A stretch of 40,217 bases of DNA from Variovorax paradoxus (lineage in GTDB: Bacteria > Pseudomonadota > Gammaproteobacteria > Burkholderiales > Burkholderiaceae_C). The position numbers were made by a program, and so were the translations under genes. The DNA is taken from positions 1 to 40,217 of the forward strand of contig NZ_JAGGNV010000007.1 in assembly GCF_018614955.1 (NCBI RefSeq), in the 5' to 3' direction. This document shows, piece by piece, positions 25,881 to 36,971 of the stretch; the stretch's first letter is position 1, and each line of letters begins with the position of its first letter. The notes beneath the pieces are model-generated. The model made no database searches. It was not told the origin of the DNA and saw only the letters and a program-made list of their open reading frames with translations.

Positions 25881-26804
25881 TCAGCGTTCGCCTTTGCGGT
25901 ACGGCTTCATGAGGGCTTGCGGATAGCTGGCCTTGCGTGCCACCAGCACCAGCGCCACGATCGACAGCACATAGGGAAGCATCAGGTAGAGCTGGTAGGG
26001 CAGCACCGCATCGCCGGATTGTTGCAGCCGCAACTGCAGCGCGTCGAAGAAAGCGAACAGCAGGGCGCCCAGCAGAGCCTTGGCCGGCCGCCAGGAGGCA
26101 AAGACCACCAGCGCCACGCAGATCCAGCCGCGGCCGTTGACCATGTTGAAGAAGAAGGCGTTGAAGGCCGACAGCGTGAGGAAGGAACCCGCCACGCCCA
26201 TCAGCGCCGAGCCGGCGACGATGGCGCCGCTGCGCGTGGCGGCCACCGAGACGCCCTGGCCCTCGGCCGCCTGCGGGTTCTCGCCGACCATGCGCAGCGC
26301 CAGGCCCAGCGGCGTGCGGTAGAGGATGTACGCGAGCACCGGCACCAGCAGCAGTGCGAACAGCGTGAGCGGCGTCTGCGCATCGAGCACCGGGACATGC
26401 AGCCACTCCATCGGCGCGAAGGGCGTCACGGTCGGCGGCGTGTTCACCTTCGGAAAGCTCACGCGGTAGCCGTAGTAGCTGAGCGCCGTCGCCAGCAGCG
26501 TGATGCCGAGGCCCGACACATGCTGCGACAGCGCGAGCCCTACGGTGAGAAAGGCATGCAGCAGGCCGAAGACCGCGCCCGTCAGCGCGGCCACCGCGAC
26601 GCCGATCCACAGCGGCGCTCCGGCATACACCGCGAGCCAGCCGGCGAAGGCGCCCGCAACCATGATCCCTTCGATGCCGAGGTTCAGCACGCCCGCGCGC
26701 TCGCACAGCAGCACGCCCAGCGTGCCGAAGATCAGCGGCGTGGCGATGCGCAGCACCGCGACCCAGAACGAGGCGTTCGACAGGATGTCGGCGATGTCGC
26801 TCAT
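25881..26804 (-). CDS. Nucleoside-type ABC transporter permease, second subunit (YufQ/NupQ type)
   Basis: 307 residues, about nine membrane helices, in the BPD_transp_2 (RbsC-like) family. The hallmark ERAGVLNLGIEGIMVAGAF and the loop RMVGENPQAAEGQGVSV are typical of permeases that work with BMP-family binding proteins. It forms the transmembrane pore with the subunit encoded just upstream. The ATG at 26804 overlaps the upstream stop as ATGA. It is the last gene of the leftward URC operon and ends seven bases from the convergent peroxidase remnant, with no terminator visible. Its substrate is inferred from context to be a pyrimidine base or nucleoside. Confidence 0.9.
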   Translation of the reverse strand: MSDIADILSNASFWVAVLRIATPLIFGTLGVLLCERAGVLNLGIEGIMVAGAFAGWLAVYAGAPLWIGVAVAALTGAVFGLLHAFLTVGLALSQHVSGLGITLLATALSYYGYRVSFPKVNTPPTVTPFAPMEWLHVPVLDAQTPLTLFALLLVPVLAYILYRTPLGLALRMVGENPQAAEGQGVSVAATRSGAIVAGSALMGVAGSFLTLSAFNAFFFNMVNGRGWICVALVVFASWRPAKALLGALLFAFFDALQLRLQQSGDAVLPYQLYLMLPYVLSIVALVLVARKASYPQALMKPYRKGER

Positions 26805-27862
26805 CTCCACCGCACCCGATATTGCGTGAGCAAGGTCGCCACCAGCACCGCGATCAGCGAGGCCGCCACGATCACGTCGGCGATGTAGGTCGGCACGCCG
26901 ATCGCACGGCTCATGGTGTCGGCGCCGACCAGCACGCCGGCGACGAACACGCCCGCCGCCAGCACGCCCAAGGGATGCAGCCCGGCCAGCATCGCGATCA
27001 CGATGCCGCTGTAGCCGTAGCCCGGCGACATGTCGAGCGTGACGTAGCTGGTGCGGCCCGCCACCTCGATCGCGCCCGCCAGCCCGGCCAGCGCGCCCGA
27101 GAGCAGCGCCACCAGCACGACGGTGCGCGTGACCGGCACGCCTGCAAAGGCGGCTGCGCGCGCATTCGCACCGGTCGCACGGATGTCGAAGCCGACCACG
27201 GTGTACTTGAACAGCACCCAGACCATCACCGCCAGCGCGCCGGCCCACAGCAGGCCGGTGTGCACGCGGGTCTGCGCGATCAGCCGGCCGAGTTCGAGCT
27301 CGGGCTGCAGCGACACGCTCTGCGGCCAGCCCATCGCTGTCGGGTCCTTCATCGGCCCGTCGAGCATCGCCGAGACGCCGAGCAGCACGATGAAGTTGAA
27401 GAGCAGCGTGGTCACCACCTCGTCGACGCCGAGCTTGTTCTTCATCAGCGCCGGGCCGAGCAGCAGCAGGGCGCCGACGATCGCGGCCGCTCCCATCATC
27501 AGCGGGAACAGCACCCAGGTCGGGAGCGCGAAGCCGGTGCCGCCATGCAGCCCGCCGACGGCCACGGCCGCAAGCGCGCCGCCGTAGAGCTGGCCCTCGG
27601 CGCCGATGTTGAAGAGCCGGGCCTTGAAGGCCACGGTGGCGGCCAGCCCGGTGAGGACCAGCGGAATGGCGCGCGTCAGCGTTTCGCTCCAGGCGAATAC
27701 CGAACCGAAGCCGCCTTGCAGCAGCAAGGCGTAGGTGCGGCCTACCGGTGCGCCGGCCAAGAGCACCAGCAGCGCACTGACCAGCAGGGTGAAGCCGACC
27801 GCGCCGAAGGGCGCGAGCACCAGGGCCGCGCGAGATATTTCATGACGACGCTCCAGCCTCAT
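26801..27862 (-). CDS. Nucleoside-type ABC transporter permease, first subunit (YufP/NupP type)
   Basis: 353 residues with about ten hydrophobic helices, BPD_transp_2 family. Characteristic segments are FNIGAEGQLYGGALAA, MKNKLGVDEVVTTLLFNFI and DIRATGANARAAAFAGV. It pairs with the shorter permease downstream. The ATG at 27862 overlaps the ATPase stop as ATGA, and its own stop overlaps the next start, so stoichiometric translation is likely. A long open frame continues upstream through the ATPase gene in another frame, but that part is not protein-like. Confidence 0.9.
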   Translation of the reverse strand: MRLERRHEISRAALVLAPFGAVGFTLLVSALLVLLAGAPVGRTYALLLQGGFGSVFAWSETLTRAIPLVLTGLAATVAFKARLFNIGAEGQLYGGALAAVAVGGLHGGTGFALPTWVLFPLMMGAAAIVGALLLLGPALMKNKLGVDEVVTTLLFNFIVLLGVSAMLDGPMKDPTAMGWPQSVSLQPELELGRLIAQTRVHTGLLWAGALAVMVWVLFKYTVVGFDIRATGANARAAAFAGVPVTRTVVLVALLSGALAGLAGAIEVAGRTSYVTLDMSPGYGYSGIVIAMLAGLHPLGVLAAGVFVAGVLVGADTMSRAIGVPTYIADVIVAASLIAVLVATLLTQYRVRWR

Positions 27863-29388
27863 CCTCGGGATCCGGCCATCGCCAAGCCGATGGCTTCGCG
27901 CGTCCAGGCCGAGGCCGGCCGCGGCTCGCCGAGCTGGCCGCCGTGCATCACGGCCACGCGGTCGCCCAGCGCCAGCACCTCGTCGAGATCGTCGGAGATC
28001 AAGAGCACCGCGGCGCCGGCATCGCGCGCCGCGATCAGCTGCTGCTGCACATAGGCGACGGCGCCGATGTCCAGCCCCCAGGTTGGCTGGTGCGCCACGA
28101 TCAGCCGCGCGGTCTTGCCGTGGCCCTTCGGCGCATCGGGCGCCAGCAGCGCGCGGCCGAGGATCAGCTTCTGCATGTTGCCGCCCGAGAGCGAGCGCGC
28201 CGGGGATTCGAGCCCGGCGCCGCGCACGTCGTAGGCTTTCTCGATGCGCCGCGCATGCGCGCGTGCGCCAGCGCGCCGCACCCACAGCCAGCGCGAGAAG
28301 GCCGTGCTGCGCAGACGCTCGGACACCGCGTTCTCCCATACCGGCAGGTCGCCCAGCACGCCGACCGCGTGCCGGTCTTCCGGAATGCGCGCCACGCCGC
28401 GCTGGACCAGCCGCGCAGGCGAGGCCGGCAAGGCACGCCCCATCAGCTGCACCGTGCCGCCGGTCGCGCGGCGCGTGCCGCAGAGCAGCTCCGCCAGCGC
28501 GACCTGGCCATTGCCGGAAACGCCCGCGATCGCCGTGATCTCGCCGGCCCTGAGCGAGAGCGTCACATCCGCCAGCCGGTCGTGACCGCTGCCTGCCGTT
28601 TGCACATGGTCCAGCACGCAGACCGCGTCGCCCACCTGCCGCGCGGGGCTGCGCACCACGCCTTCGATCGCATGGCCGACCATCCACAGCGCGAGCTGCG
28701 CCTGCGTGGTCTCGGAGGTGCGCGCTTCGGCCACCAGCTTGCCGCCGCGCAGCACCGCGATGCGATGCGACACGCGCAGCACCTCGGCCAGCTTGTGGCT
28801 GATGAAGATGATCGACAGGCCCTGCGCCACCATCTGCGCCAGGGTGTGGAACAGCGCCTCGCTCTCTTGCGGCGTCAGCACGGCGGTGGGCTCGTCGAGG
28901 ATCAGGATGCGCGCGCCGCGGTACAGCGCCTTGAGGATCTCGACGCGCTGCCGCTCGCCGACCGAGAGGCTGCCGATCGTTGCGTCCGGCTGCACCGGCA
29001 GCCCGAAGCGCCGCGACACTTCGAGCAGCCTGGCACGCGCCGCGCTGCGCCGTGAGAACCCCTGCCACAGCGGCTCGGTACCCATCATCACGTTGTCGAG
29101 CACGCTCAAGTTGTCTGCCAGCGTGAAGTGCTGGTGCACCATGCCCACGCCCGCGGCCAGCGCCGCCTTCGGATTGCCGGGCGCGAGGGGCCGGCCGAAG
29201 ACCTCGATCCCGCCCGCGTCGGCCGTGTAGTGGCCGAACAGGATCGACATCAGCGTCGACTTGCCGGCGCCGTTCTCGCCCAGGAGCGCCAGCACTTCGC
29301 CGGAGCGCAGTTCGAGCGAGACCGCGTCGTTCGCCACCAGCGTGCCGAAGCGCTTGGTGATGCTGCGCAACGACAGGACGGACGACAA
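27859..29388 (-). CDS. Nucleoside-type ABC transporter ATP-binding protein (two fused nucleotide-binding domains)
   Basis: 509 residues. Domain 1 has Walker A GENGAGKST (about 38-46), signature LSVGERQRVEI and Walker B ILILDEPTAVL. Domain 2 has a degenerate Walker A, GVSGNGQVAL, with Gln where Lys-Ser/Thr is expected; it keeps the signature SLSGGNMQKLILGRAL and QPTWGLDIGA. Asymmetric domains like this are normal for RbsA/YufO-type proteins, with one active ATP site. The start is a TTG at 29388, three bases after the nucleosidase stop, with GGAAG upstream. It powers the two permeases encoded next. Confidence 0.92.
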   Translation of the reverse strand: MSSVLSLRSITKRFGTLVANDAVSLELRSGEVLALLGENGAGKSTLMSILFGHYTADAGGIEVFGRPLAPGNPKAALAAGVGMVHQHFTLADNLSVLDNVMMGTEPLWQGFSRRSAARARLLEVSRRFGLPVQPDATIGSLSVGERQRVEILKALYRGARILILDEPTAVLTPQESEALFHTLAQMVAQGLSIIFISHKLAEVLRVSHRIAVLRGGKLVAEARTSETTQAQLALWMVGHAIEGVVRSPARQVGDAVCVLDHVQTAGSGHDRLADVTLSLRAGEITAIAGVSGNGQVALAELLCGTRRATGGTVQLMGRALPASPARLVQRGVARIPEDRHAVGVLGDLPVWENAVSERLRSTAFSRWLWVRRAGARAHARRIEKAYDVRGAGLESPARSLSGGNMQKLILGRALLAPDAPKGHGKTARLIVAHQPTWGLDIGAVAYVQQQLIAARDAGAAVLLISDDLDEVLALGDRVAVMHGGQLGEPRPASAWTREAIGLAMAGSRG

Positions 29389-29391
29389 AAG

Positions 29392-30324
29392 CTACTTCCA
29401 GTTCTCGAGGAAAGCCAGCAGCACCTTTGCCGAGTTGTCCGCCGCGATGCCCATGAAGGTACCCATCTCGTTCTCGCCCTCGCCGCCGCCCGCCAGGTCG
29501 CTCAGCGAACGGAAGGCGATGTAGGGCACGCCGTTGCTGTAGGCCACCATGCCGACCGCCGCGGTTTCCATGTCCAGCACGTTGGCCTGGAAGGTCTTGA
29601 AGGTGTATTCGCGGAAGGCCTTGTTGTCCATGAAGGCTTGGCCCGAGACACCGTTGCCGCCGATCACGAGCTGCGGCTTGCGGCTCAGGCATTTGCCGGC
29701 GCTGCTGCAGTTGGCGAGCTCGACGCTGCGCAGGCTGCGCGCCACGTCGAGCATCTTCGGATCGGCCTCGAACCAGAACTTGCGCGTGATCTCGGGCTTG
29801 GCCGCCGAACGCGCCTCCACCGGCCGCGGATGCATCATGCCGAAGGCGGGCAGGGTGGCGTCCTTCATCCAGGCCGGCGCGCTGTACTTGCCGGGCGCCG
29901 CCTCGCGGGCCATCAGCACCTCGAGGTACTGGCCCCACTGCACCGGCACGGTCACGTCGCCGATGTGCAACTGCGGATTGACGCCGCCTGCGATGCCGCT
30001 GAACACCAGGTGCGTGACGCGGAAGCGATCGAGCACAAGCTGCGTGTTCATCGTCGCATTGGTCATGCTGATGCCCGAGAGGAACAGCACGACAGGCCTC
30101 CCTTCGAGCGTGCCGGTCGTGAACTCGACGCCGTTGACGCTGTACTTCCTCGCGCCCTGCAGCTTGGCCAGCAGCAGCGTGAGCTCAGGCTGGAAGGCCG
30201 AGATCACCGCCATGCGCGGCGTGTCGTCGAGGCGCACGGCGCGTGCGTCCGGCGCGACGCCGGCACAGCCCGCGAGGCCCGCGGCCAGTGCGCAGGCGGC
30301 CAGAATGGAGCGCAGCCCCTTCAC
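29392..30324 (-). CDS. Predicted lipoprotein nucleosidase of the MTAN/purine-uridine phosphorylase fold
   Basis: 310 residues from the GTG at 30324, which overlaps the upstream stop as GTGA. The N-terminus has a lipoprotein signal with lipobox LAGC and Ala at +2, predicting export and lipidation with outer-membrane sorting. The rest is PNP_UDP/MTAN-like: GIAGGVNPQLHIGDVTVP matches the phosphate/ribose region. NVLDMETAAVGMVA holds the Met-Glu pair and FRSLSDLAGG the catalytic Asp of MTA/SAH nucleosidase. It has insertions relative to cytosolic MTAN (about 230 residues), including a Cys pair region CSSAGKC that could form a disulphide in the periplasm. Proposed role: cleaving nucleosides outside the cytoplasm and passing the base to the adjacent ABC importer. 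The substrate is unproven. Confidence 0.8.
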   Translation of the reverse strand: MKGLRSILAACALAAGLAGCAGVAPDARAVRLDDTPRMAVISAFQPELTLLLAKLQGARKYSVNGVEFTTGTLEGRPVVLFLSGISMTNATMNTQLVLDRFRVTHLVFSGIAGGVNPQLHIGDVTVPVQWGQYLEVLMAREAAPGKYSAPAWMKDATLPAFGMMHPRPVEARSAAKPEITRKFWFEADPKMLDVARSLRSVELANCSSAGKCLSRKPQLVIGGNGVSGQAFMDNKAFREYTFKTFQANVLDMETAAVGMVAYSNGVPYIAFRSLSDLAGGGEGENEMGTFMGIAADNSAKVLLAFLENWK

Positions 30325-31322
30325 TTCGCGGTGGGCTTTGGTTGGCTGTCGTCGACCTTCACGGTGAACTTGCCGGAAAGGATGTCGGCCTCCCTGGCCT
30401 TGACCTTGGCGACGATGTCGGCCGGCACCTTCTTCTCGAAGGTGCCCAGAGGCGCCAGCTCCGAACCCTTGTGCTTCATCATCGAATAGGGGCCGTAGTC
30501 CTCGGCCGCGAACTTGCCTTCCTTCACGAGCTTGATCGCGCGGTCGGCCGAGGGCTCGAAGTTCCAGAGCGCCGAGGCGACCACGGTGTCGGGGTACTTG
30601 TCCTGCGTATTGATCACGTTGCCGATCGCGAGCTTGCCTTTCTCCTTGGCCGCGTCGCTGACGCCGAAGCGCTCGGCGTACATGAGGTCGGCGCCCTTGT
30701 CGATCATCGCGAAGGCGGCTTCCTTGGCCTTGGGCGGGTCGAACCAGCTGTTGATGAAGCTCACGCTGAACTCCACCTTCGGATTGGTTTCCTTCGCGCC
30801 GGCCATGAAGGCGTTCATCAGGCGGTTGACCTCGGGAATCGGGAAGCCGCCGACCATGCCGATCTTGTTGGTCTTGGTCATGCCGCCGGCCACCATGCCG
30901 GAGAGGTAGGCCGGCTCCTGGATGTAGTTGTCGAAGACCGAGAAGTTCGGCGCCTGCGGCTTGAGCGAGGAGCCCATCAGGAAGGCCGTCTTCGGAAAGT
31001 CCTTCGCCACCTTGCGCGCGGCTGCTTCGACGCCGAAGACCTCGCCGAGGATCAGCTGGTTGCCGGCCTGCGCGTACTCGCGCATCACGCGCTCGTAGTC
31101 GGCGTTGGCGACGTTTTCGGTGGCCTTGTATTCGATCTCGCCGCGCGCCTCCGCCGCCTTGAGCGCCTTGTGGATGCGGCCCACCCATTGCTGCTCGAAG
31201 GGCACGGTATAGACCGCCGCCACCTTGAGCTTGGCCTGCGCGAGCGCGAGGCTGGGCGCACCGGCCGCGAGCGCGGCGGCGATGGCGACCGAACGGATGA
31301 TCAGCTGACGGCGTAGGAACAC
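30321..31322 (-). CDS. BMP family ABC transporter substrate-binding protein
   Basis: 333 residues from the GTG at 31322, chosen for the strong ribosome site GAGGAG six bases upstream; the longer open frame has no such site. The signal peptide (FLRRQLIIRSVAIAAALAAG, cleaved near LALAQ|AK) lacks a lipobox Cys, so the mature protein is free in the periplasm. The Bmp fold is seen in VAAVYTVPFEQQWVGRIHKA, IGMVGGFPIPEVNRLMNAF and the C-terminal LSGKFTVKVDDSQ. BMP/PnrA/Med proteins bind nucleosides or nucleobases. It sits between upp and the nucleosidase gene, with the ATPase and permeases downstream, forming a complete importer. Confidence 0.9.
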   Translation of the reverse strand: MFLRRQLIIRSVAIAAALAAGAPSLALAQAKLKVAAVYTVPFEQQWVGRIHKALKAAEARGEIEYKATENVANADYERVMREYAQAGNQLILGEVFGVEAAARKVAKDFPKTAFLMGSSLKPQAPNFSVFDNYIQEPAYLSGMVAGGMTKTNKIGMVGGFPIPEVNRLMNAFMAGAKETNPKVEFSVSFINSWFDPPKAKEAAFAMIDKGADLMYAERFGVSDAAKEKGKLAIGNVINTQDKYPDTVVASALWNFEPSADRAIKLVKEGKFAAEDYGPYSMMKHKGSELAPLGTFEKKVPADIVAKVKAREADILSGKFTVKVDDSQPKPTAK

Positions 31323-31347
31323 GGACTTCTCCTCGTTGAAATGGAAT

Positions 31348-31977
<630 letters not shown>

Positions 31978-32005
31978 GAGAGTTGTTAGGAGAAAAAGGA
32001 GAAGT

Positions 32006-33411
32006 CTAGAAGACCGTGCCGTCGCTCTCGATGCGCAAGGGTGGCTCACCGCCACGCAAGCGTTGTGCCAGCGCTCTGCCGGCGGCCCAGGTGCCGCCTT
32101 CCAGAATGCGGGCCAGCGGCAGCTCTTCCTCGCTGCGGTCGAGCACCTTGCGCACCCGGGGCGCGAGCTCGTCGAGCAGCGCGACGGTGAGCGCGCGCCA
32201 TTCGACGATGAACTCGTCGCCCACCTTCCATGTGCGTTCGAGCAGGCCCGGGTCCTTTGGCACGATCACGCCGCTGTCGAGCAGGAGGCCGCCGTTGCGG
32301 TACTCGGGCAAGGCGGTCAGCGCCTCGAGATGGCGCACCTTGACGCCGGCCCACTCGAAAGGCTCGAGCAGCGAATAGGTCAGCCATTGCGAGAGCTTGT
32401 GGAAGGGCATCCAGCCGTTGGTGAGCCCCGGCCCGCGCACCGCGCTGTGGCGCCAGCAGTCGCCCAGCGCCAGCGCCGGGTCGCCCGAGCCGATGCCGCC
32501 GGCGGCATCGCTGCCGTCCGCCGCGAGGCTGTCGATCGCATTGGCGGCCGGCCAGATGCCCGACAGCGATTCGAGCAGCAGCGAGAGGATCTCGTGCGCG
32601 GTGGTCTCGGCCGTCGGTGGCGCGGCCGGTCCCAGCGGGCTGACCAGCGCGTCGAAGATGCCGCCCGGCCGGCCGTCGTCGCCGAAGGTCTCGGGCTGTT
32701 CGCTCATGGCCTCGCCGAGCCGGCGCAGCAGCGTGGCGCGGCCCGCGAGGCCCACGATCGGATTGACTTCGCTGACCTGGAAAGCGTCACCCAGCCGGTC
32801 GGTCACCAGGCCGCGCAGGCCGGCCGCGTCGGCTTGCAAGGGGCGGTCGGGGTTGGAGGAGAACAGGCCACTCGTGAAGGCATGGAAGCTGGCGACGCCC
32901 AGGCCCTCGGAGCGCGTGAAGCGCTTGCCGCTGGACGGCTCGATGTAGTGCCATTCGGGCCCGGCGCCGGCGTCGAGCAGCACGCTCACCAGCACCAGAT
33001 CGATGTGGGCGCGGGCGCGCTTGGGCCTGTCCACGGGGCCCAGCAGCCGATCGAGTTCCTTGAGACGGTTCACGCCGCCGGCCTCGAAGTGGCGCCAGCG
33101 GCTGTGGTACGGAATGGTGTCCCAGGGGTAGCGTTCGCGCGTCACCTCGGCCACGGTGCGGGCGGTGTCCTCGAGCGCAGCCTCGTCGCCGATGGTGAAC
33201 CATTCCGACTCGCCGCGGCGCGCACGCCCCAGCAATTGGGCAGCGCGGATGCGTACCGCCCGGGTGGTGCGCAGGAAGGCCGCGGCACCCGCGGGTTGCG
33301 TGGTGTCGGCCACGAATTCGAGCGCCGGGTCGACATGGCCGTCGGCATCGGCATGGCGCACGGCCGCGTTCGAGGTGGGGCGATCCGGGTCGAGCCCGTA
33401 GTTGTCCTTGC

Positions 33412-33415
<4 letters not shown>
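32006..33415 (-). CDS. URC4/Urg3 family protein (DUF1688), uracil catabolism
   Basis: 469 residues from the ATG at 33415, which overlaps the URC1 stop as ATGA. The whole chain fits DUF1688: [18 protein letters not shown], a [20 protein letters not shown] segment, [17 protein letters not shown], a long helical middle and [16 protein letters not shown] near the C-terminus. URC4 was identified genetically as essential for uracil use as nitrogen source in the yeast Lachancea kluyveri, together with URC1. Its exact reaction is still unclear; it acts after UMP formation and before release of urea. There is no signal peptide or membrane helix. Pairing with a URC1 homologue and upp makes the pathway assignment strong. 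Confidence 0.9.
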
Positions 33416-34728
<1,313 letters not shown>

Positions 34729-34748
34729 TGCAGGCCCTCAAAAAACAC

Positions 34749-34777
34749 AATGTAGCGAGGGCTTCTGCGACTGGCAA
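34749..34777 (-). promoter_or_regulatory. Predicted sigma70 promoter of the URC operon
   Basis: On the minus strand TTGCCA (34777-34772) and TACATT (34754-34749) are separated by 17 bases. Transcription would begin near 34742, about 14 bases before the URC1 ATG. GCCCTC (34765-34760) and GAGGGC (34739-34734) flank the -10 as an inverted pair and could be an operator or hairpin. Confidence 0.6.
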
Positions 34778-34781
34778 GCAG

Positions 34782-35267
34782 CTAGGCCACTCGAAGCAGG
34801 CGGTCGATTGACAGGGCGCCGGCTCCTCGGCCGGCCAGGTAGAGCAGCAGCGCGGCCCACGAGAGGTGCGTGGGCCACGCGTCGGGATACACGAAGACCT
34901 GGATCACCAGCGTCATGCCCAGCAGCGCAAGCGCCGACAACCGCGTGAACAGGCCCAGCACCAGCAGCACCGGAAACAGGTGCTCCGCATAGGCCGCGAG
35001 GTGCGCCGCGATCTCGGGCGGCACGAGCGGCAGCTTGTACTCGGTACGGAAGAGTTCGTAGGCGCTGTCGGTCAGCGTGAGGAAACCCTCGACCTTGGTG
35101 CGGCCCGAGAGAAAGAAGATCGCGGCGATGGCCACGCGCGTGGCCAGGGCCAGCACGTCGTGCGACACGATGCGCGTGAGCCATTCGGCCAGCAGGTTCC
35201 AGCGTGCGCGAAGGCCATGACCCTCGGTCGAGGCTGGGGCATTGGAGGCTGTGGCGTTCGAGTTCAT
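34782..35267 (-). CDS. DoxX family membrane protein (bufferin locus)
   Basis: 161 residues with four membrane helices (about 37-57, 85-108, 110-130, 135-152) and the DoxX pattern [17 protein letters not shown]. It is the last gene of the DUF2282-DUF692-DUF2063-DoxX series, where the DoxX member is a constant partner of copper-stress bufferin loci. Its role there is not clear; redox or respiratory-chain coupling has been suggested for DoxX proteins in general. The ATG at 35267 overlaps the upstream stop as ATGA. The stop (34782) lies just beyond the -35 element of the URC operon promoter. Confidence 0.88.
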   Translation of the reverse strand: MNSNATASNAPASTEGHGLRARWNLLAEWLTRIVSHDVLALATRVAIAAIFFLSGRTKVEGFLTLTDSAYELFRTEYKLPLVPPEIAAHLAAYAEHLFPVLLVLGLFTRLSALALLGMTLVIQVFVYPDAWPTHLSWAALLLYLAGRGAGALSIDRLLRVA

Positions 35268-36025
35268 GGTGTTCTTTCGGTGAAGGCGCCTGCGCGCAGC
35301 AGGCTTTCGAGGAGGGCGGCGAGATCGGCATCGGGGTCGACGGCGAGCGCGCGTTCGGCCGCCTCGGCCAGCGGCAGACCGGCGGCGCAGGCATCGAGAA
35401 AGGCGCAGCCGGCCCTCGTGATGGCGCGCCAGACCACCGTGTCGGCGGGACGCGTGAGCAATGCGCCTTCGCCTTGCCAGACGAGCTCTTCTTCATCGTC
35501 GGCGGGAGCGCGGTTGCGCGCCCAGATGCTGTAGACCGGCTGCTCGTCGAACCAGGCCCAGCGCGCGGCCGGATGCGGTTCGAGCACCAGCGTCGCGAGC
35601 AACTCCGACGCGCAGCGGGCGAGCCATGCGGCATCGAGCACGGGCGCATCCTGCGCGGCATGGGCCTCGCACCATGAGGCATCGAGCCGCGCCACGCCGG
35701 GCAGATAGGGCAGTTCGGCGGCCGGCTCGAAGCCTTGCAGGAACTCGGCGAAGCCCCTGCCGTAGTTCATCAACCGGCCATCGTGCGGCGGCTCGGCCGC
35801 GACGTGCAGCGCCGCGGCGGCACGAAACCATTCGCTACCTAGCAGCCGTGCCACTACGGGCAAGTTGGCTTCGAGCGCATCGATGCAGCCCTTCATCACC
35901 GTGTTGCGATAGACCGCGAAGGCGGGCTGCGACGCGAGTTGCCGCACCATCGGATCCGTGATGTCCTGCGGCGCGAACAACGCCTTGGCGAAGGCGCCTT
36001 GGAACTGTGCGAGTGACGTGCTCAT
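35264..36025 (-). CDS. bufC: BufC/HvfC-type partner protein (DUF2063)
   Basis: 253 residues from the ATG at 36025 (ATGA overlap with the DUF692 stop). The N-terminal DUF2063 domain ([16 protein letters not shown], then [20 protein letters not shown] and [10 protein letters not shown]) is the part labelled as putative DNA-binding in databases. In MNIO systems it acts instead as the precursor-recognition partner of the DUF692 enzyme. The C-terminal domain is HvfC/BufC-like ([19 protein letters not shown]). Together with DUF692 it would modify the cysteines of the DUF2282 precursor. The order precursor, DUF692, DUF2063, DoxX is the standard bufferin arrangement. Confidence 0.88.
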   Translation of the reverse strand: MSTSLAQFQGAFAKALFAPQDITDPMVRQLASQPAFAVYRNTVMKGCIDALEANLPVVARLLGSEWFRAAAALHVAAEPPHDGRLMNYGRGFAEFLQGFEPAAELPYLPGVARLDASWCEAHAAQDAPVLDAAWLARCASELLATLVLEPHPAARWAWFDEQPVYSIWARNRAPADDEEELVWQGEGALLTRPADTVVWRAITRAGCAFLDACAAGLPLAEAAERALAVDPDADLAALLESLLRAGAFTERTP

Positions 36026-36864
36026 GCCACGGTCTCCTGCGCGATGCGGCGCAGTTCGGCGTCGGCCTGCGTGCGCTCGCCCATCAGTTCATCGAAGGCC
36101 GGCACATTGCCGTCGCGTTCGATCAGCGTGGGGCGGATGCCGGCACGCTCGATGAAGCGGCGATACAGGCGCCAGACCTCCGGCGCGATCGGCGCATCGT
36201 GCGAATCGATCAAGAGCGCCTCGCCCAGCGTCGGGTCGAGTGCATGGCCCGCGAGATGGATCTCGCTGACCAGCGCCTGCGGAAAACGGTCGAGCCACTG
36301 CTCGGCAGAGTAGCCGAGATTGCGCGCCGACACATGGACGTTGTTGATGTCGAGCAGCAGCGTGCAGCCGGTGCGACGCGCGAGTTCGGCAAGGAAGTCG
36401 ATCTCGTCCCACTCGTGCCCGTCGAAGCGCAGGTAGTGGGATGGGTTCTCGATCGCGATGGTGGTATTCAGTGCGTCCTGCGTGCGTGCGATGTTGGCCG
36501 CGATGCGATGCAGCGCTTCGGTGCTGCGCGGAAAAGGCAGCAGGTCGGGAAAGTGCTGGCCCTTCCAGGCCGACCATGCGAGATGTTCGGAGATCAATGC
36601 GGGCTGGATGCGCTGCGCGAGCGCCGCCAGCCGCTGGAGGTGCGCGGTATCGGGCTCGGCATCGCCCGCGAGCGAGAGCGAGACGCCGTGCAGCGACACC
36701 GGATGGCGCTCGCGGATCGCTTCCAGCCATCCGAGCCGCGGCCCGCCCGCCACTATGTAGTTCTCGGGGTGCACTTCGAACCACAGGCCCTCGACCTGCG
36801 ACGACAGCGCAGCGTCGTAGTGCTCCGGCTTGAGGCCGACGCCTGCAGTGAGCGAGTTGGACAT
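36022..36864 (-). CDS. bufB: DUF692 multinuclear non-haem iron oxidative enzyme (MNIO, BufB type)
   Basis: 280 residues from the ATG at 36864. TIM-barrel DUF692 features: [10 protein letters not shown] at the N-terminus, [10 protein letters not shown], the metal-binding His in [36 protein letters not shown] and [12 protein letters not shown] enzymes use two or three iron ions to convert Cys residues of a precursor peptide into heterocycles; bufferins are made this way. The frame is open 35 codons further, through an interspersed repeat, to an ATG at 36969 only two bases after the precursor gene stop. Neither start has a ribosome site, so an N-terminally extended form is possible. The stop overlaps bufC. 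Confidence 0.9.
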   Translation of the reverse strand: MSNSLTAGVGLKPEHYDAALSSQVEGLWFEVHPENYIVAGGPRLGWLEAIRERHPVSLHGVSLSLAGDAEPDTAHLQRLAALAQRIQPALISEHLAWSAWKGQHFPDLLPFPRSTEALHRIAANIARTQDALNTTIAIENPSHYLRFDGHEWDEIDFLAELARRTGCTLLLDINNVHVSARNLGYSAEQWLDRFPQALVSEIHLAGHALDPTLGEALLIDSHDAPIAPEVWRLYRRFIERAGIRPTLIERDGNVPAFDELMGERTQADAELRRIAQETVA

Positions 36865-36893
36865 GGTGGCGGTGGGGTCTGCGGACGCCGCCG

Positions 36894-36969
36894 GGCCGCC
36901 CCAAGGCGGCCGCGCCTCCCCCTTGGGGGGTGGCGAAGCACACGAAGTGGCAAGCCGGGGGGCAGACAT
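36894..36969 (-). repeat. GC-rich interspersed intergenic repeat, copy B
   Basis: This matches copy A at 10111-10184 in order and orientation: CCCAAGG, a CCCCC-N2-GGGGGG hairpin, then AGCACACGAAGTGGCAAGC and a G-run. It lies between the DUF2282 precursor gene and the DUF692 gene. On the minus strand it starts with an ATG two bases after the precursor stop and stays open in frame with DUF692. Confidence 0.8.
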
Positions 36970-36971
36970 CT

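Noticed and set aside
27863..29938. Upstream extension of the first permease frame through the ATPase gene
   Set aside because: Only the part after the ATG at 27862 resembles a permease; the remainder is a shifted-frame shadow of the ATPase and nucleosidase genes.
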